Below are positions 39,285-46,770 of a stretch of 64,000 nt of DNA, piece after piece. The translations under genes and the position numbers were made by a program. The DNA is taken from positions 2,443,532-2,507,531 of the forward strand of contig NZ_JAHBYN010000001.1 in assembly GCF_019635935.1 (NCBI RefSeq). The letters are read 5' to 3'. The notes beneath the pieces are model-generated. The model did no database searches, was not told the DNA's origin, and was given only the letters and a program-made list of their open reading frames with translations. The DNA is from Parvibaculum sp. Its GTDB lineage: Bacteria; Pseudomonadota; Alphaproteobacteria; Parvibaculales; Parvibaculaceae. How positions within the stretch are numbered: the first letter of the stretch is position 1; each line of letters starts with the position of its first letter.

Positions 39285-40181
39285 TCACACGCCGAGAAAA
39301 TCTTCCGTCAGCTTCAGAAACTCATCCAGCTTGTCGTGCTGCACCCAGTGCCCGGCGCCCTCGACGGCGACGATCTCGGCATTCTTGAAGTGTTTCGCGC
39401 GCCCGTCGGCCACCGGGTCGCTCGCCCAGCTTTCGGTGCCGCGGATCAGCAGCGTCGGGCAGGCGATCCGCGCCCAGAGCTTTTGCGAGGTTTCCTCGTC
39501 GAAGCCCGCCGGCGAAAAGGCGCGCACATAATTGTCGAACTTCCAGCTGTAGGTGCCGTCCTCGTTCTGGTTGACGCCATGCACCGTCAGGTGCCGCGCC
39601 CGCTCGGGCGACAGATGCGGGTTCTCGCCCTGCATCCGCTTGTAGGCTTCCTCGATGCTGTCGTAGCGGCGCGGCTGCCGCGAGGAAAGCTTGCGGACTT
39701 CGTCGATCCAGTTGCGGATGCGCTGGTCGCCGGAAATGGCCTTCCGCTCGCTGAGCATTTTCGGCGAGGGTCCGAGCCCCTCGATGACGACGAGCTTCTT
39801 GACGTTCTCCGGGTAAAGCCCGGTATAGCGCAGCGCAATCGCGCCCCCCATCGAATGCGCGATGATGGTGAGCGGCGCCAGCCCCTTCTGATGGATCAGC
39901 TGCGCGATGTCGTAGACATAGTCGTTCATCTCGTAGCCGCTGCCGACCATCCACTGGCTGTCGCCATGTCCCCTGAGATCGGGCGCAATGATGTGAAAGC
40001 GGTCGCGAAGCGCCTGCGCCGTCCAGTCCCAGTTACGGCAATGGTCGCGTCCGCCATGAATCATCAGGAGCGGCGGCGCGTCTTCATTGCCCCAATCGAC
40101 ATAGTGAAGCCTGAGGCGCTGCGAAAAATAGACCCGCGAAGCGGGCCCGATCAGCTGCGAGGTTTCTGAACGATCGCTCAT
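39285..40181 (-). CDS. alpha/beta-fold hydrolase
   Basis: 298 aa, cytoplasmic. The nucleophile elbow is AHSMGG, the oxyanion region MIHGGRDHCRNWDW, the strand after it DLRGHGDS, and the catalytic His is in EGAGHWVQHDKLDEF. A cap region lies between about residues 140 and 220. It could be an esterase, epoxide hydrolase or C-C bond hydrolase; the sequence does not decide. The start at 40181 follows AAGGAAGGA. A Pho-box-like triple repeat lies about 150 bp upstream in composite element 2, hinting at control by phosphate. Confidence 0.88.
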   Translation of the reverse strand: MSDRSETSQLIGPASRVYFSQRLRLHYVDWGNEDAPPLLMIHGGRDHCRNWDWTAQALRDRFHIIAPDLRGHGDSQWMVGSGYEMNDYVYDIAQLIHQKGLAPLTIIAHSMGGAIALRYTGLYPENVKKLVVIEGLGPSPKMLSERKAISGDQRIRNWIDEVRKLSSRQPRRYDSIEEAYKRMQGENPHLSPERARHLTVHGVNQNEDGTYSWKFDNYVRAFSPAGFDEETSQKLWARIACPTLLIRGTESWASDPVADGRAKHFKNAEIVAVEGAGHWVQHDKLDEFLKLTEDFLGV

Positions 40182-40269
40182 GATGTCCTTCCTTGCCGTA
40201 CTCAAATCCGGTCGCGCCGTCCGGCGCGCGAAAACAAAAATCCCCGATTCTATCGCCCGCTGCCAAAGC

Positions 40270-40401
40270 GGGGATAAGTCGTCTCTGTCCCCGGGGATAA
40301 GTCGGACTTATACCCGGGGACAAGCCCGTACGTGACAGTTTTTTGACAGATCGATGACAGAAGGCCGAAAAACCCGGGGATAACTTCGTCATTCCTCCGT
40401 A
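40270..40401. repeat. composite intergenic element 2 (Pho-box block plus GGGGATAA palindromes)
   Basis: Contains GGGGATAAGTCG twice (from 40270 and 40293), the palindrome ATAAGTC-G-GACTTAT (40297-40311), block A (CCCGTACG plus three TGACAG, 40325-40360) and block B (GGGGATAACTT-N7-CCTCCGTA, 40376-40401). Block A matches element 1 (15880-15915) at 33 of 36 bases and block B at 21 of 26, but the two blocks are in the opposite order there. Confidence 0.65.
40333..40360 (-). promoter_or_regulatory. candidate Pho box upstream of the alpha/beta hydrolase
   Basis: TGACAG at 40333, 40344 and 40355, 11 bp apart. On the minus strand this is CTGTCAT-N4-CTGTCAA-N4-CTGTCAC, the same as at 15888-15915 and close to the pstS box. 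It is about 150 bp upstream of the start at 40181. Confidence 0.6.
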
Positions 40402-40410
40402 CAGGGATTA

Positions 40411-40935
40411 TTATTTTTCGGCCTTCAGGTGTCGCCACACGCCGAGCACCGCCAGCGCCAGCATGATATGCACCGCGATCACCGGCGGCCAGCCGAAGAG
40501 ATAGATCGTGTCATTGGCCAACCCGCCCTTGAACGGCCCGCCGCCAAAGGCCAGTCCGCGTGTGCCGAACAACGCATTGAAGATCGGCGGGATCGTGAAA
40601 AGCCACGCCGTCACCAGCGCCGACCAGAAGAACCAGGTGAACTGCTTGCGCGTCAGCCGCATGAACTGTCCGCCGAGACCCAGCGCCATCAGCATCAGCC
40701 CTTGCGTGATCCCCTCCATATGCGCCATGCGCCAGGCGCGTCCATCGTCGGGAATCGAAACCGGAATGTCGATCGGCAGCGGCCACAACACAACGCGGCC
40801 GAGCAGCGCGAAAAACCATATCCAGCCGATGACGATTGCCAGCACGAACAGGCCAACGCCGTTGAAAAAAAGCAGCGCACGCATCCGCGCCGCCATGCCG
40901 CTCGCGCCGGCGGATGCCGATGTTTCTTGACTCAT
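40411..40935 (-). CDS. four-helix integral membrane protein (possibly styrene-oxide-isomerase-like)
   Basis: 174 aa with about four membrane helices (LLFFNGVGLFVLAIVIGWIWF; ITQGLMLMALGLG; FFWSALVTAWLFTIP; VIAVHIMLALAVLGVW). Between helices 1 and 2 is WRMAHMEGITQGLMLMALG. Its AH-x2-G pattern recalls the haem-binding His region of styrene oxide isomerase and hydroxylaminobenzene mutase families. That is a weak, motif-level resemblance. The start overlaps the stop of the PF10118-type gene (ATGA), so the two are translated together and probably act together. Confidence 0.6.
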   Translation of the reverse strand: MSQETSASAGASGMAARMRALLFFNGVGLFVLAIVIGWIWFFALLGRVVLWPLPIDIPVSIPDDGRAWRMAHMEGITQGLMLMALGLGGQFMRLTRKQFTWFFWSALVTAWLFTIPPIFNALFGTRGLAFGGGPFKGGLANDTIYLFGWPPVIAVHIMLALAVLGVWRHLKAEK

Positions 40936-41834
40936 TTTGTTTCTCCGGCAGAAAGGGCCACGGGTTCCGGCGCATCGAGGCGGGCGGTGTCGAGCCGTCC
41001 GGCGCCGGCATTGTCGGTTTTGAAAAGCCGCGCCCAGGAAAGCGCCCATGCGGGATCCTTCACCTGGCGTGGATTGTAGAACGGCACCATGATACGCAGC
41101 ATCTTCGGTGTCAGTTGCGCGAAAATCCGTAGAAGGAGCAATCCCAGCGCGACGCGAGAGCGCCAGTCGCGCCACAACCCGTCTTCCTTCAGCAGCGCCT
41201 GATAGCCCCCGCGTGTGCGCCACATGATATGCGCCGTCGCGTAAAGCAACCCGTAGATGCGCCTGAAATAATTTCCGGCCAGATGCTCGAACACATCGTA
41301 AGCCACATTCTTGTGTTCGATCTCTTCGACAAAGTGCCACAGGACAAGCGACGCGACGCCGCTCTCGCTGTCGCCGAACAGGAACCGCCGGTCGGCAATC
41401 AGCATCTGCCCGATCGCCAGCGCCATCGATTCAAAACCCTCCGCATAGGCCAGATTGAATTCAAGCGATCGCGTTGCGCCGAGCCGCCGGTAATCTTCCG
41501 CAAGCTGATCTTCGATAGCGCCGATCGACTTGTAGCCGCGCGCCTTCAATTCGTCGTTGAACTTGCGGTGCTGGCGGAAATGCATCGCCTCCTGCGCGAC
41601 ATATTCGTCAAGCGTCGCCTGCAGCGCCGCATCGCGGATCCTTGGTCGCGCTTCGCGCATCGTCTTGATGAGGTAGGGTTCGAGATAAGGCATCGCCAGC
41701 GAAGCCGCATTGACGATCTGCGAGAATTCGGGCCGCCGCCGGTTCCAGTGTCCGCTCATCGCGGCCGGATAGGCAAAGCCCATGCGCCGCACCGTCATGC
41801 GCCCCGCGCCGTCACCGGTTGCCGTCTCGCTCAA
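40932..41834 (-). CDS. PF10118-type metal-dependent hydrolase/ferritin-like protein
   Basis: 300 aa. The N-terminal MTVRRMGFAYPAAMSGHWNRRRPEFSQ and the metal-type motifs (EYVAQEAMHFRQHRKFN, later VLWHFVEEIEHKNVAYDVFEHL) match the predicted metal-dependent hydrolase family PF10118. Its paired E-x2-H motifs look like a ferritin-type diiron site. There are hydrophobic helices near residues 195-215. Members are often near lipid or hydrocarbon catabolism genes, and their reaction is not established. It is translationally coupled to the membrane protein at 40411. Confidence 0.75.
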   Translation of the reverse strand: MSETATGDGAGRMTVRRMGFAYPAAMSGHWNRRRPEFSQIVNAASLAMPYLEPYLIKTMREARPRIRDAALQATLDEYVAQEAMHFRQHRKFNDELKARGYKSIGAIEDQLAEDYRRLGATRSLEFNLAYAEGFESMALAIGQMLIADRRFLFGDSESGVASLVLWHFVEEIEHKNVAYDVFEHLAGNYFRRIYGLLYATAHIMWRTRGGYQALLKEDGLWRDWRSRVALGLLLLRIFAQLTPKMLRIMVPFYNPRQVKDPAWALSWARLFKTDNAGAGRLDTARLDAPEPVALSAGETK

Positions 41835-41877
41835 CGATGCCTCCCCCGCTTCGCCGGTCGCCGCGCGTTCGCGGCGA

Positions 41878-42729
41878 TCATGCGCCTTGCTGTTTGCTCT
41901 CCGGCTGCCCCGTCAGCACGCTGCTCTCGCGCCGGAACATGATCTTGCCATAGGAAACCGGCATCAGCCGTTGCAGCCAGTCGACCAGTTTGGCGTCGAA
42001 GCCGATCAGGATGCGCGGCTTGTTCCGTGCGATCCCGTCGGCGATCGTTTCGCCCGCACGCTCCGGTGTCGTCCGCGCGATCTTGTCGAAGCCCGATGCC
42101 GCGTCCTCGCGCACGGTCGCCTGCGTGCTTTGCAGGAAACGCGCATTGCGCACGATGTTGGTCTTGATGCCTCCGGGATGCACGCAGGAAATCTGAATGT
42201 CCGTACCCTTCATTTCGTGCCGCAGCGCTTCGGTGAAACCGCGTATGGCGAACTTCGCGGAATTATACGCGGCCTGCGTCGGCACCGCGATCAATCCGAA
42301 AATGCTCGACACATTGACGATGTGTCCACCGCCCTTCGCCTGCAACTGCGGCAGGAACGCCTTGGACCCATAAACCATGCCCCAGAAGTCGATATTCATC
42401 ACCCATTCGAAATCGTCATAGGTGAGTTCGTCGACCCGCGCGATCTGTGCGACGCCGGCATTGTTGACCACGATGTCGGCGCCGCCATGCGACGTCTCGA
42501 TCTCCTGCGCGAAAGCGTAGACGGCATCGCGGTCGGCGACATCCACCAGATAGGTCGTGACCTTGGCCCCCAGCGCCTCGATCCGCGCGGCGGTTTCCGC
42601 AAGCCCCGCCCGGTCGAGATCGGTGATCGCAAGCCGCGCGCCGCGCTTGGCCAGCGCAATCGCCGTGCCCCTTCCGATGCCGCTTGCCGCGCCCGTCACC
42701 ACTGCCAGTTTGCCGTCAATCTCGGTCAT
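41878..42729 (-). CDS. short-chain dehydrogenase/reductase
   Basis: 283 aa, classical SDR. Cofactor motif TGAASGIGRG, NNAGVAQ, catalytic Ser in NVSSIFG, Tyr/Lys in AAYNSAKFAIRG. An Asp after the second strand (ITDLDRAGL) suggests NAD preference. The C-terminal part with FRRESSVLTG is like the SDRs encoded beside PF10118 proteins. The start at 42729 follows AGGACAG. The gene ends 43 bp before the PF10118 gene on the same strand, so the three may form one unit. Confidence 0.88.
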   Translation of the reverse strand: MTEIDGKLAVVTGAASGIGRGTAIALAKRGARLAITDLDRAGLAETAARIEALGAKVTTYLVDVADRDAVYAFAQEIETSHGGADIVVNNAGVAQIARVDELTYDDFEWVMNIDFWGMVYGSKAFLPQLQAKGGGHIVNVSSIFGLIAVPTQAAYNSAKFAIRGFTEALRHEMKGTDIQISCVHPGGIKTNIVRNARFLQSTQATVREDAASGFDKIARTTPERAGETIADGIARNKPRILIGFDAKLVDWLQRLMPVSYGKIMFRRESSVLTGQPESKQQGA

Positions 42730-42907
42730 CTGTCCTGCTGCCTCGTTGAAATACTGAAACGTCCGGAATGTCGAAACGGGCTCTAAACTATGACAATTCA
42801 TGGAAATGTCACGGGCTTCGAGCGTCTTTTCGATGGCCCGTTGGACCTTGCCCGGCCATCCCCTCTATGCTTTGCAAAACGCCTTCAAGAATATGAGGAG
42901 GAACGTG

Positions 42908-44125
42908 ATGCAGGTGCAGCCCATTTCAGGTCTCGACGACGGCATCAACGAGATCAGGCTTCGCACGGCCAGGATCGTCACCGGCGACATTATCCCGGCC
43001 GAACCTCTCCTCTACAAGGGCGGCGCCGAAGCGGAAGCCGTCCGCACGAAGATCAAAACGAAGGTCAAGGACGAAGGTCTGTGGGCGCCGCACCTTCCGG
43101 AAGACTATGGCGGCATGGGCATCGGATTTCTGAAGCACGCCTACATGAACGAGATCATGGCCTGGTCGCCTTTCTCGGCGCGGCTCTTCGGCGTCGTCGC
43201 GCCCAATTCCGGTAACCAGAAAATCCTGCTGAAATACGGAACGCCCGAGCAGAAGAAGAAGTGGTTGGAGCCGCTCGTCGCCGGCGACATCGAAAGCTGC
43301 TTCTCGATGACCGAGCCCGATCAGCCGGGCTCCGACCCTTACGCCATCCAGACCCGCGCCGTGAGGGACGGCGATCACTGGGTCATCAACGGCCATAAAT
43401 GGTTCACCTCCAACGGCCGCCGCGCCGACATCGCCATCGTCATGTGCCGCACCGAGGAGAAGGACGGCAAGGGCGGTGTGAAAGACAAGATGACCCAGAT
43501 CATCGTGCCGATGAAAACGCCCGGCGTGAACATCATCCGTTCGGTGCCGGTCTGGGGGCACACCGGCGGCGATCATTGCGAAATCAAATACGAGAATGTG
43601 CGCGTGCCGGTTGAAAACCAGTTGGGCCGCACCGGCACCGGCCATCAGGCGGCGCAGGATCGGCTCGGCGAAGGCCGCGTCTTCCACTGCATGAATTCGA
43701 TCGGCCAGATGTGGCGCGCCTTCGATCTGATGTGCAAACGCGCCGTCACCCGCGAGGTGCATGGCGGCAAACTCGCGACCAAACAGTTCGTGCAGGGTTT
43801 CATCGCCGACAGCTATATGGACATCCAGGCCGCGCGCCTGATGACCATTCACTGCGCGCACCGCATGGAGGAAGGCGCGGCCGCCCGCGTCGACATTTCG
43901 GCGATCAAGGTCTTCGTGCCGGCCGCCTTCGAGCGCGTCGTCGATCGCGCGATCCAGGTTCACGGCGCGCTCGGCGTCTCGGGCGACACGCCGCTTGCCG
44001 GCATGTATCAGGGCGCGCGCACGCTCCGCCTCGCCGACGGTCCCGACGAGGTTCATCGCATTGTCATCGCGAAAAGTGTACTCAAGTGCTACCACGAGGG
44101 CATGAGCTGGGATTTCGGAGCCTGA
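42908..44125 (+). CDS. acyl-CoA dehydrogenase (ACAD10/11-like)
   Basis: 405 aa from the ATG at 42908 behind GAGGAGGA. FAD/substrate motifs are seen: CFSMTEPDQPGSDPYAIQT, KWFTSNGRRADI, IQVHGALGVSGDTPLAGMYQ. The catalytic base region near the C terminus reads RLADGPDEVHRIVIAK, with Asp where most family members have Glu (YEGTSE). That is the pattern of the ACAD10/11 subgroup, which is associated with long or hydroxylated acyl chains. It is divergent from the SDR. phoR begins only 10 bp after its stop, so the two may be co-transcribed. Confidence 0.9.
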   Translation: MQVQPISGLDDGINEIRLRTARIVTGDIIPAEPLLYKGGAEAEAVRTKIKTKVKDEGLWAPHLPEDYGGMGIGFLKHAYMNEIMAWSPFSARLFGVVAPNSGNQKILLKYGTPEQKKKWLEPLVAGDIESCFSMTEPDQPGSDPYAIQTRAVRDGDHWVINGHKWFTSNGRRADIAIVMCRTEEKDGKGGVKDKMTQIIVPMKTPGVNIIRSVPVWGHTGGDHCEIKYENVRVPVENQLGRTGTGHQAAQDRLGEGRVFHCMNSIGQMWRAFDLMCKRAVTREVHGGKLATKQFVQGFIADSYMDIQAARLMTIHCAHRMEEGAAARVDISAIKVFVPAAFERVVDRAIQVHGALGVSGDTPLAGMYQGARTLRLADGPDEVHRIVIAKSVLKCYHEGMSWDFGA

Positions 44126-44135
44126 CGGAAAACGA

Positions 44136-45443
44136 ATGGCGGCGGCGGAAGGCGGATCGAGACTGCGGCAGGGCAGGGTGTGGCTGCGCGACTTCTGGTC
44201 GCGCTGGACCGGCACGCGCACCTTTGTCGTCACCGCCGCGTTCATTTTCTTGATGCTGTCCGTCACCGGCGCTCTTCATCCGTCCGCCGCCTTCGTCTCA
44301 TTCCTGCTTCTGGCGGGCATCGCGGTTGCGCGCGCCATCGCGGTTGGCGAAACGGCGCCGATCCGCATTCAGTCGCGCCACGACGAGAGCACGCGCTCTG
44401 CTTTCGGCACGGCGCCGACGCTCGCGATCCTGAACCGGTTGCCGGACCCGTTGTTCGTTCTCGACGGGACCGGGCGTGTCATGCTCGGCAATGAGGCCGC
44501 CGAGCCGCTGATCGGCAAGTCGGCGGTCGGCAGGCATGTGGCGACGGTCCTGCGCGTCGCGCCGCTCATCGCGGCGATCGAAAGTGTGATGCAGGACGGC
44601 ACCGCGCGTTCCGTCGAGTACGCGGTACCCGTGCCGGTCGAGCGCTACTTCAATGCCTTTGTCGCGCCGATCGCGGCCGAGGGCGTCGGCGAACCGTCGC
44701 TCTATCTCGTGCTGCTGCACGACCTGACGGATGCCAAGCGCGTCGAGACGATGCGGGTCGACTTCGTCGCCTTCGCCAGCCATGAATTGAAAACGCCGCT
44801 GGCCTCGCTTTCGGGCTTTGTCGACACACTGCGCGGCCATGCGAAGGACGACCCGGAGGCGCGGGAAAAATTCCTCGGAATCATGGCCGATCAGGCGGGC
44901 CGCATGCGTCGTCTGATCGAGGATCTGCTATCGCTGTCGCGCATCGAATTGCGCGAGCATGTCCGCCCCTCCGACACGATCGATCTGCTCGGCGTCGTCA
45001 GCGACGTGACCGACGGGCTGACGCCGGTGGCGCAACAATACGGTGTCGAAATCGCCGTCACCGCGCCGGCGAACCTGCCGCGCATCCGCGGCGACCGCGA
45101 GGAGCTGGCGCAGGTCGTGCAGAACCTCGCCGACAACGCGCTGCGCTACGGCCGCTCGGGCAAGCGCGTCGAAATTGCTCTGGCCCCGGACGAAAAAGCG
45201 GGCCGCCCGATGGTGCGGCTCTCGGTGCGCGATTTCGGCCCCGGAATCGCAAAGGAACACCTGCCGCGCCTCACCGAACGCTTCTATCGGGTCGATGCCG
45301 CAGCCTCCCGCGCCAAGGGTGGAACGGGATTGGGACTGGCCATTGTGAAGCACATCGTCAACCGCCATCAGGGCACTTTGCAGATCGAGAGCGAGATCGG
45401 CCAAGGCTCTGTTTTTACAGTGCTTTTCCCGGTCGCCGGGTGA
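44136..45443 (+). CDS. phoR: phosphate-regulon sensor histidine kinase PhoR
   Basis: 435 aa. Two N-terminal membrane helices (about residues 29-48 and 51-68) are followed by a PAS domain (LPDPLFVLDGTGRVMLGNEAAEPLIG), the phosphoacceptor SHELKTPLASL with His216, and HATPase_c with VVQNLADNALRYG, RDFGPGI and GGTGLGLAIVKHIV. The single-PAS, short-membrane-domain form is that of PhoR, and its place before pstS supports this. It lacks a periplasmic sensor domain, as expected for a kinase that reads the state of the Pst transporter through PhoU. The phoB gene ends the locus 5.6 kb later. Confidence 0.93.
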   Translation: MAAAEGGSRLRQGRVWLRDFWSRWTGTRTFVVTAAFIFLMLSVTGALHPSAAFVSFLLLAGIAVARAIAVGETAPIRIQSRHDESTRSAFGTAPTLAILNRLPDPLFVLDGTGRVMLGNEAAEPLIGKSAVGRHVATVLRVAPLIAAIESVMQDGTARSVEYAVPVPVERYFNAFVAPIAAEGVGEPSLYLVLLHDLTDAKRVETMRVDFVAFASHELKTPLASLSGFVDTLRGHAKDDPEAREKFLGIMADQAGRMRRLIEDLLSLSRIELREHVRPSDTIDLLGVVSDVTDGLTPVAQQYGVEIAVTAPANLPRIRGDREELAQVVQNLADNALRYGRSGKRVEIALAPDEKAGRPMVRLSVRDFGPGIAKEHLPRLTERFYRVDAAASRAKGGTGLGLAIVKHIVNRHQGTLQIESEIGQGSVFTVLFPVAG

Positions 45444-45468
45444 TTGTGACAGGGCGTCGCGCGGCCCT

Positions 45469-45497
45469 CTGTCATCAAACTGTCATGTAACTGTCGT
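45469..45497 (+). promoter_or_regulatory. Pho box of the pst operon
   Basis: CTGTCAT (45469), CTGTCAT (45480) and CTGTCGT (45491) are spaced exactly 11 bp apart, the PhoB binding pattern. The pstS start lies 136 bp downstream. PhoB made by the last gene of the locus would bind here when phosphate is low. Confidence 0.88.
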
Positions 45498-45633
45498 AAA
45501 GCTTTCGTGACACCCCGCTAGCGTCCGCCGGCCTGAAGGTTAAGCCACTTCAAAAAACCGGAACGGCTTGGGCGCGCCAGGGGGTCTTCAGTGGCCGCTT
45601 GGCGCCCGGCACACACAAGACTGGAGAATTACT

Positions 45634-46668
45634 GTGAAACTCAAATCCCTGACGATGGCCGCGACCGTTGCCGTCGCCGCTCTTTCGGTTGCCGGCGTGG
45701 CGCATGCCCGCAACCAGATCCAAGTTGTCGGCTCCTCGACCGTGTTCCCCTTCTCGCAAGCCGCCGCCGAGCAGTTCGCGAACGAGACGGGCAGCCCCGC
45801 TCCGGTCGTCGAATCGACCGGCACCGGCGGCGGCATGAAGATCTTCTGCGGCGGCGTTGGTGTTTCCCATGCCGACATCACGGGCGCCTCGCGCGCGATG
45901 AAGAAGTCCGAATATGACGATTGCCAGGCGAATGGCGTGACGAGCATCACCGAAGTTCTGATCGGTTATGACGGCATTGCGATGGCCGTGTCGCGCAAGG
46001 GCAAGGCGATTGACCTGACCAAGGCACAGCTCTTCCAGGCACTCGCTGCAAAGGTCGAAGTCGACGGCAAGATCGTCGACAACCCCTACAAGAAGTGGTC
46101 GGACATCGACAAGTCGCTCCCGAACGTTGAGATCGCCGTCATGGGCCCGCCCCCGACATCCGGCACGCGCGACGCCTGGGTCGAACTCGTGATGGAATCG
46201 GGCTGTGAAGAATTCCCGGCCATCAAGGCGCTCGACAAGGATGCCAAGAAGGAAACCTGCCAGCGCATGCGCACCGACGGCCCGTTCATCGAAGCCGGCG
46301 AAAACGACAACCTGATCGTGCAGCGCCTCGAATCCGATCCGAACGCCTATGGCATCTTCGGCTTCTCATTCCTCTATGAAAACACCGACAAGCTTCAGGC
46401 GGTGACGGTTGCTGGCGTCGGACCGAGCATCGAGACGATCGCCGACGGCTCCTACAAGGTGTCGCGCCCGATCTTCTTCTATGTGAAGAACGCGCATCGC
46501 GGCGTGATCTCCGGCCTCAACGAGTTCGTCGCTGAATATGTCAGCGAGGACGCGCTCGCGTCGGGCGGCTATCTCTCCGAGCGCGGTCTGATTCCGCTCG
46601 CCGACGATGTCCGCGAAAAAACCCGCAAGAACGCCGTTGATGGCGTTGCCATGGCGGCCCCGAAGTAA
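45634..46668 (+). CDS. pstS: phosphate ABC transporter, periplasmic binding protein PstS
   Basis: 344 aa from GTG 45634, which has GGAG upstream. A Sec signal peptide (MAATVAVAALSVAGVAHA) precedes RNQIQVVGSSTVFPFSQ. Phosphate-binding loops include GSSTVFPF, ESTGTGGGMKIFCGG, TGASRAMKKSE and PPPTSGTRDAWVEL. It captures phosphate for PstCAB. This PstS type (IQVVGSSTVFPF start) is the alphaproteobacterial form. It is the first gene after the Pho box and is followed by a hairpin before pstC. Confidence 0.95.
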   Translation: MKLKSLTMAATVAVAALSVAGVAHARNQIQVVGSSTVFPFSQAAAEQFANETGSPAPVVESTGTGGGMKIFCGGVGVSHADITGASRAMKKSEYDDCQANGVTSITEVLIGYDGIAMAVSRKGKAIDLTKAQLFQALAAKVEVDGKIVDNPYKKWSDIDKSLPNVEIAVMGPPPTSGTRDAWVELVMESGCEEFPAIKALDKDAKKETCQRMRTDGPFIEAGENDNLIVQRLESDPNAYGIFGFSFLYENTDKLQAVTVAGVGPSIETIADGSYKVSRPIFFYVKNAHRGVISGLNEFVAEYVSEDALASGGYLSERGLIPLADDVREKTRKNAVDGVAMAAPK

Positions 46669-46681
46669 GTCGATACCGGTT

Positions 46682-46708
46682 CCGGCGCTTCCTGAACGGG
46701 AGCGCCGG
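46682..46708 (+). terminator. hairpin between pstS and pstC
   Basis: CCGGCGCT pairs with AGCGCCGG around an 11-base loop; no T-run follows. Such hairpins often protect the abundant pstS message or reduce read-through into the permease genes. Confidence 0.5.
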
Positions 46709-46770
46709 TTCCACAACCGAATTCAGATCGTGTGCCTCCGGCACGAAAAGACGCCTGACAGGATCGTTCT

